A DNA stretch of 64,000 bases, taken from the NCBI RefSeq assembly GCF_039555335.1, contig NC_092639.1:36101791-36165790 (forward strand), in the 5' to 3' direction. Below the pieces are notes generated by a model. That model was not told where the DNA came from, made no database searches, and worked only from the letters and a program-made list of their open reading frames with translations. This document shows, one piece after another, positions 60,501 through 64,000 of the stretch (the first letter of the stretch is position 1; each line of letters begins with the position of its first letter). The DNA comes from Amphiura filiformis (Eukaryota; Echinodermata; Ophiuroidea; Amphilepidida; Amphiuridae). The position numbers and the translations under genes are program-made.

Positions 60501-63500
60501 CATACAACCAAGGCCAAGTAAATAAAAAAAACACGTTTCTCGTCCCCTCCCGCTTCCTTTTTTGAAGATTTTGCATTTTTATTTTTATTTTGCAATCTTT
60601 CTGTCATAACTTTGTGTAAAGATACTAGAGAAGTTGCAACTTCTTATAAGCCTTTACAATAGTATTAGAAGCATTTGTGAAGTGTTTTGTGATGACCAGA
60701 GGGGTTGACATCTCAAAACAACTAAATAAAAAGAGCCTCTTCATGTTTTTCAGCTTCTAATCTTTACGCTATGAAGAGGATAAAAAGCATCTAAAAAGGG
60801 CAATTTAGGGTATTTTTTATTTAAAAAATAAAAAGCCCCTCTTCCTCCTATTTTTCCAAAACCTGGACGAGAAACATGTTTTATTTTTTACTTTGCCCAA
60901 AGTATGTCCAATTAAGGTCCCTTGACATCGAAATTGAGATTTACTTGACACAATCAACAGGCAAAGTTACACCCACTCCTATTGTTATCATTAATTCTTC
61001 TGGTTCAACACACCTCAATTCTTGTGGGACACGTTCAAGTTTATTAATTGATTAGTAATCGTAATACTAACATCATTATTCATAGCAATTTGTCAAGTTC
61101 TAAAATTTGTTTACAATTATTTTCACAGTGTGCTAACAAGTTGCTATACTGCATGCAAAAGGGTTCAATCATATTGTGGCTTTTCATTTCCATTAAAAAG
61201 AAAGAGAATGAAAAAGAAAACTATTACAGTAGAAAAAGATAAGATTTGCTAACCTGGCAGCTCTGCACGTAAATAATAAAATTAAAAATCGTTAAAGTTA
61301 AATGTCAGCATTTGCAATGTAATGCGCACATAGTGTGTTGGCTGTATTGTTGAAATATCACTGCCAAGGTTAATTGTATCTCCAGATTTGGCCTTGATAT
61401 GTTTCTCATCCATTTCAATTAGGCCTAATTAATGCATACAGCTTAATCCTGTCTTGTATTAGCTGCTGAGAATTGCATACAGTCAAAGAGCAAAGTATCT
61501 CAAACCATTAGAAGAACAAACAAAGTACTTCAAACCATAAAATGGTGTACTTAAATGAAAAAACAAACAAGCAAAAACAAAAGCCATAATCAATAGTTTT
61601 GAAATGTGGATAGAAACAACCCTATCACCAGCTACAATGTGTTCTTTATAAAAATGGATCTGGTTTCATTTTCACATTATACTGCTTCAACCTAGAAGTA
61701 CAAACTAAATCTGTGGCATCGGAGGTCAGGGTTGCCAAACCCGCGATTTGGGCACCCAATTGGGCGATTTCCGACTTCCATCCCGCGACAAAGAAAGTGC
61801 TCCCGCAATTTCGCGACATTTGGGCTACTTTGAAAATCTACTTTGGGCGATTTGTGACAAAGCCGACTTAAAAACTTATTTTTTGACCATGATTGCCAAT
61901 TCTTTCAATGGTCATTCAACAAAAGCACCAAACAACTAGTTCAATAAACAACAGTTACAAAACACTTTGTGGTAAGTGTGCTTCCCATGACAATGGCACG
62001 CACAGGGAGGGGGGCTGGTTAATCGCATCACATGTTGTTGCTCAAGACCACTTGAGCTGGAGGATTATCCTTAGAATATTCCCATCTAAATACTCACAAG
62101 TGGTTTAAGACGACTTAAGTAGCTTCTTAGATCTTAGTGTCAGCGGGGTGCCAAGTTTCTACTTTTTTTTTCCATTGGCGGTTCTTTTGAAATAAAATGT
62201 GCAAACACCTACCGCATTATTTTCTTTTGAAACGGCATGATGATCAAAAGTACCACTGAGTCATTATCCACGGACCCGGCCGTTTTGGGGTTGATTAAAA
62301 ATATACATGCACATGTTGTTATCACTCAGCTGAAGGCAAATGTTTTGTAGGCCTACATGTATGTTGTAATGAATGGCATGTCCATAATAAATGTGTTTGT
62401 TTTCCTGGCGTTTTTTAAATAATTTTTGTTCGTTTGTTTATAATTTGTTTCAGCATTTCCCAAAAATTAAAAAGGTAGTGCAGAACCCCGTCAAAAGTCA
62501 ACATTTTATTTTCCTTGCAGTTTATTTTTTTCTTAAATTTTTGAAAATGTTTGTCAGTTTTTCAGTATTTCAGAATTTCCCAAAAATGTCACGTGTGTTT
62601 TCTTGCAGTTTAAACATTTTTTTCAGTTTTATTAGTTTATAATTTATTTCAATATTTCCACAAATATTCACAAATAAATTTTTCTTACAGTAAGCCTATA
62701 ACAAAAATAAGTTTTTGTTAGTTTTTTATAATTTATTTCAGCATTTCCAAAAAATAGAAAGAAAGGGTGTAGAATCCTGAGCCGTCTTTTAATTTTTTTC
62801 TTTTTTTAACTTTCTTTTTCATTTTTGTTAGTTTTTATTTCAGCTTTTCCAAAAATTCCAAAATAAAGCGGGATGTAACCCCCCCCCCCCTCAAATCGAT
62901 TTTATTTTATTTTATTTTCATTTTTTTGAGTTTCTGTTGTTTTTTAGAATTTATTTCAGCATTTTCCAAAAATTTCAAAATAAAAGGGGTGTAGAACCCC
63001 CTAAATCGACTTTTAAAATTTTGGGCGATTTTTTTTTTTTTTTTGCGACATGTAACGGCTAATACCTGTGACTTGGGCTAAAAAGTTTTGGCAACCCTGT
63101 CGGAGGTTGATGATTTGCGTCATACGCTCTGTAGGGGGAAAAGCCACCTTAACAAAAGTTGTCTTGACCACAAGCTATCCAAAACACAAAATACCTCAAT
63201 AGTAATAATAATTTCTGGGGAAAAAAGTGAAAAATTGGAACTGAACAATGCAAATCAATACATGCTAAACGGTCCCTTAACCTGTAACAAAAAAAAGTAT
63301 TTTGTCCAAAATATCTATACCACTTACAGTCAGGCTAGAAGTAAGAATATTCAATGTTGAAGAAGGAAAATGTGTACTTCTAGCACTACTGTAAGGCTCT
63401 GTCACTTCAACATGCTATCCAGGCAGAAAAGGAGCGGGTTTCATGCTCACCAAGTAATAAGGGCTGCAGACTGTAAACTAGTACTAATGTATACCATGCC

Positions 63501-63934
63501 TGTGAGCAAGTATCAGGTGAACCCAACCATACACATTTTAATAAAATGAGTTACTTACATCACAAATTTACGTGGGTAATAAACTAAGTAAGTCAAGTTT
63601 TTCTAAAGTAACTTCTAGTACTTTTCATCACTTTTTCAGATGTGATGGAAAGTACAATACAATACAAAAGTAATTAACTGGGAGATTATGAGTTCACAAA
63701 TTCCAATTTTCTGTGATGACAATCATTAACAATGAGATAGATGAATTCATATCCAGTTATTCTTGTTATTATTCAGGATGGTTTCTCCTATTTGACTACC
63801 TGTTACGTGAGAAGTACACCAAGCCACAGAGTCGTAATCTGTTAGACAGATCAGGATCATCTCTATACCATATGGTAGCCAAAAGTGTAGGTGGACATGA
63901 ACGGAGGGCTCTTGAATCACTCAGAAATTACCAG
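42489..63934 (+). CDS. TPR and ankyrin-repeat protein (TRANK1-like), N-terminal part, 7 exons
   Basis: Exons 42489-42567, 51498-51745, 52308-52473, 53223-53323, 54185-54291, 58787-58929 and 63777-63934 join in phase to 334 codons; the last donor points beyond the window. A Pro/Gly-rich start (MAGLPPNFAGGFGFPPPPG) leads into TPR helices (FIAILKREGNNVIDSDPGTA, AIIHSNRSQAFMKLGDLGAA, RAAMVMKRMNRNEEALEALI). A Gly-rich linker (LLGGGGRFEKGKGG) follows, then ankyrin-like helices (IIQGADFNQF, DTPLHCALKLALTNG, FDYLLREKY). TPR followed by ankyrin resembles the N-terminus of TRANK1-type proteins, which in full length also carry an ATPase/helicase region not reached here. The TPR fold is clear; the TRANK1 assignment is tentative. 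TPR units usually act as protein-binding scaffolds. Confidence 0.75.
43076..43310. mobile_element. ~235-bp palindromic MITE in TPR/ankyrin intron 1
   Basis: gaattagacaataataactg and the complement of gttattattgtcattc start arms of about 70 bp including ccatctattttgaggtcatt. A second, smaller copy of tttgttttgggctgagg lies inside, and the loop holds gcgcggtagcgc. Confidence 0.8.
44490..45716 (+). pseudogene. Dead LINE (reverse transcriptase C-terminal half) with internal duplication
   Basis: LDFADNIALLADSLSGAEEL, LTVGLSMNAKKTKAMVCNMA, LEVVDDFKYLGAWIGSSEKD, RKAQAWRACNSMNKIWKSSL, LMYGAETWTI-like MYGAETWTITSKFRKALDGC and RLRFARHCARSETEAASRVL are the post-catalytic RT motifs of a non-LTR element. 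The catalytic FADD is FADN, and stops and a duplication break the frame. Clade not assigned. Confidence 0.85.
45717..47260. other. AT-rich intron sequence, nothing recognised
   Basis: From 46100 to 47250 the sequence is very AT-rich, without exons, inverted ends or tandem units that could be supported. Confidence 0.5.
47868..48790. repeat. Tandem ~120-131-bp satellite, about seven units
   Basis: tgacctttgacctgacc recurs at about 47997, 48124, 48255, 48376, 48506, 48625 and 48771 with decay at the ends, together with gagtttgagccccgtacccc and cagatgtccagaaaatgc. The 198-codon minus frame over it is not a gene. A palindrome cctagctggggg...ccccccagctagg follows at 48929-48962. Confidence 0.9.
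48963..51497 (+). other. Rest of TPR/ankyrin intron 1
   Basis: Contains gatcgcatcaca/tgatgcgatca inverted pieces at about 49067-49305 and a fragment of the ACCGTATTT family (51350-51396, ccccgggggcgactatttga). No exon other than 51498 is supported. Confidence 0.5.
51498..51745 (+). CDS. TPR/ankyrin gene exon 2 (first TPR units)
   Basis: Acceptor cttgtag, donor gtgagt. Encodes NPMEFIAILKREGNNVIDSD, ALELYSKCIEVDELFRVLAD, SNRSQAFMKLGDLGAAFHDA and VKIDPSYVK. SNRSxxxxKLGxxxxAxxDxxxxxxxDPxxxK is the canonical TPR helix pair. Confidence 0.88.
52308..52473 (+). CDS. TPR/ankyrin gene exon 3
   Basis: Acceptor tctttag, donor gtaaga. Encodes GYWRAAMVMKRMNRNEEALE completing a TPR, then HITRVDFVYEITALSSILD. 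Ends with one base of a Gly codon. Confidence 0.85.
52595..52803. mobile_element. TTAA-flanked 209-bp MITE
   Basis: TTAA at 52591-52594 and 52804-52807 flank ccccatgagaactacctgcc and ggcaggtagtgctcaggggg. It fills much of the 750-bp intron between TPR exons 3 and 4. Confidence 0.8.
53223..53323 (+). CDS. TPR/ankyrin gene exon 4
   Basis: Acceptor tccaccag, donor gtaaga. Encodes GKWKKAEFLFRSINADTRVW, then VVKKLALRKEYK, an amphipathic TPR-like helix pair. Confidence 0.82.
53650..53957. mobile_element. ~305-bp GCTCCTGGTT MITE, copy B
   Basis: caagccttgaaataagcag and ctgcttatttcaaggcttg are perfect 19-bp inverted ends. Interior repeats of ttgctcctgg/ccaggagcaa as in copy A at 20284. Confidence 0.85.
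54185..54291 (+). CDS. TPR/ankyrin gene exon 5
   Basis: Acceptor tttattag, donor gtaagt. Encodes MHLTLLGGGGRFEKGKGGMA, then GCSTKGIDIQTMLR, a flexible Gly-rich segment. Ends with two bases of an Arg codon completed by exon 6. Confidence 0.78.
54292..58435 (+). other. TPR/ankyrin intron 5, only vague repeats
   Basis: Possible element ends cagtgtttcaaataagc (55068) and cttatttgaagcact (about 55924) with gggccc-rich interiors. A cluster of tgtgcatgta motifs lies at 57440-57560, and C/T-rich decayed repeats at 56880-57200. Nothing coding. Confidence 0.4.
58436..58706. mobile_element. 271-bp near-complete palindromic MITE
   Basis: tgggctattccatttaaaat at the left equals the complement of the right end, and the arms of about 130 bp match throughout, including gtggaagat...atcttccac and gaacacattagcagctccat. 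It ends 80 bp upstream of exon 6. Confidence 0.9.
58787..58929 (+). CDS. TPR/ankyrin gene exon 6 (ankyrin-like)
   Basis: Acceptor ttttttag, donor gtaggt. Encodes LIHQLIIQGADFNQFSLKES, then DTPLHCALKLALTN. xxLLxxGADxN and xxTPLHxAxxxA are ankyrin-repeat hallmarks. A near-complete palindromic transposon ends 80 bp upstream of the acceptor. Confidence 0.85.
59134..59486. mobile_element. ACCGTATTTC MITE family, copy C (reverse orientation)
   Basis: taccgtatttcgtcaaataa and ctatttgacgaaatacggta bound an interior that is the reverse complement of copies A and B (ggttcacttccgggtttcca, accatatgggcatcttgg). Confidence 0.85.
59887..60227. mobile_element. MITE copy B of the 36757-37161 family, one end missing
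   Basis: Reverse-oriented copy: aaattgtcatttggtatttt, tttagatactgtcagtatct, ggctgaaccactagcaggct and cactgaatgggcctttaa. The other inverted end is missing. Confidence 0.75.
60228..61718 (+). other. Intron sequence; TTAGGG-like tract at 60318-60360
   Basis: gattagggtttggattagggtaaggttagg resembles decayed vertebrate-type telomere repeats and is short. No other feature was recognised. Confidence 0.45.
61727..63099. mobile_element. Non-autonomous hAT element (1373 bp) with perfect 8-bp target duplication
   Basis: The element starts CAGGGTTGCCAAA and ends TTTGGCAACCCTG. The 8-bp TCGGAGGT is repeated at 61719-61726 and 63100-63107, diagnostic of hAT insertion. The interior has about five tandem units of ~110-120 bp (atttatttcagcatttcc...aaaggggtgtagaaccc) and no transposase frame. 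It lies in the intron before exon 7. Confidence 0.9.
63777..63934 (+). CDS. TPR/ankyrin gene exon 7 (last in window)
   Basis: Acceptor ttattcag, donor gtgagg at 63935. Encodes WFLFDYLLREKYTKPQSRNL, then LDRSGSSLYHMVAKSVGGHE and LESLRNYQ. The D-x-x-G-x-S-x-x-H pattern fits another ankyrin-like repeat. Ends phase 0, so the gene continues past the window. Confidence 0.82.
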
Positions 63935-64000
63935 GTGAGGGATGTGTGTACTGTGGGTGTACGATCACAGATGTCGACTGTTCCCTCTACCTACCTGTGT

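Overview
This looks like nuclear DNA of an animal, most likely an invertebrate deuterostome and perhaps an echinoderm. Short exons with consistent GT/AG borders sit in long AT-rich introns, and small inverted-repeat transposons are very dense. The gene content is a TRPM channel gene, an F-type lectin gene and a TPR/ankyrin gene. The taxon is an inference from style and gene content. There is no bacterial operon, CRISPR array, rRNA or convincing tRNA gene.

Three genes can be reconstructed by reading exons whose phases join. (1) An F-type (fucose-binding, FTP-domain) lectin on + has four exons between 8667 and 16661. It keeps the complete sugar-binding signature, but its signal-peptide ATG is out of frame by one base in a T run. 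(2) A TRPM-family ion-channel gene on - has twelve coding exons from 40733 down to 19539. They encode 525 residues of the cytosolic N-terminal TRPM homology region; the membrane half was not found in the window. (3) A TPR plus ankyrin-type gene, TRANK1-like, on + has seven exons from 42489 to 63934 (334 residues) and runs off the right edge. Genes 2 and 3 are divergent and appear to share a promoter region near 42.0-42.5 kb.

Layout: 0-8.6 kb is repeats (300-bp pyrimidine-rich tandem repeat, several MITEs, one TTAA foldback element). 8.6-16.7 kb is the lectin gene with transposons in its introns. 17.5-19.4 kb is a foldback element carrying two younger insertions. 19.5-41 kb is the TRPM gene; its first coding intron contains a 2.4-kb palindrome with a beaded 22-nt array. 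42.5-64 kb is the TPR/ankyrin gene; its introns hold dead LINE fragments, a satellite with repeated DR1-like motifs, several MITEs and a non-autonomous hAT element with a perfect 8-bp target duplication.

The genes are not a functional cluster. The main unusual content is the variety of inverted-repeat elements, several of them next to splice sites. No clearly new molecular system was identified; the best candidates for a second look are the 2.4-kb palindrome, the nested transposons, the lectin start defect and the divergent gene pair.
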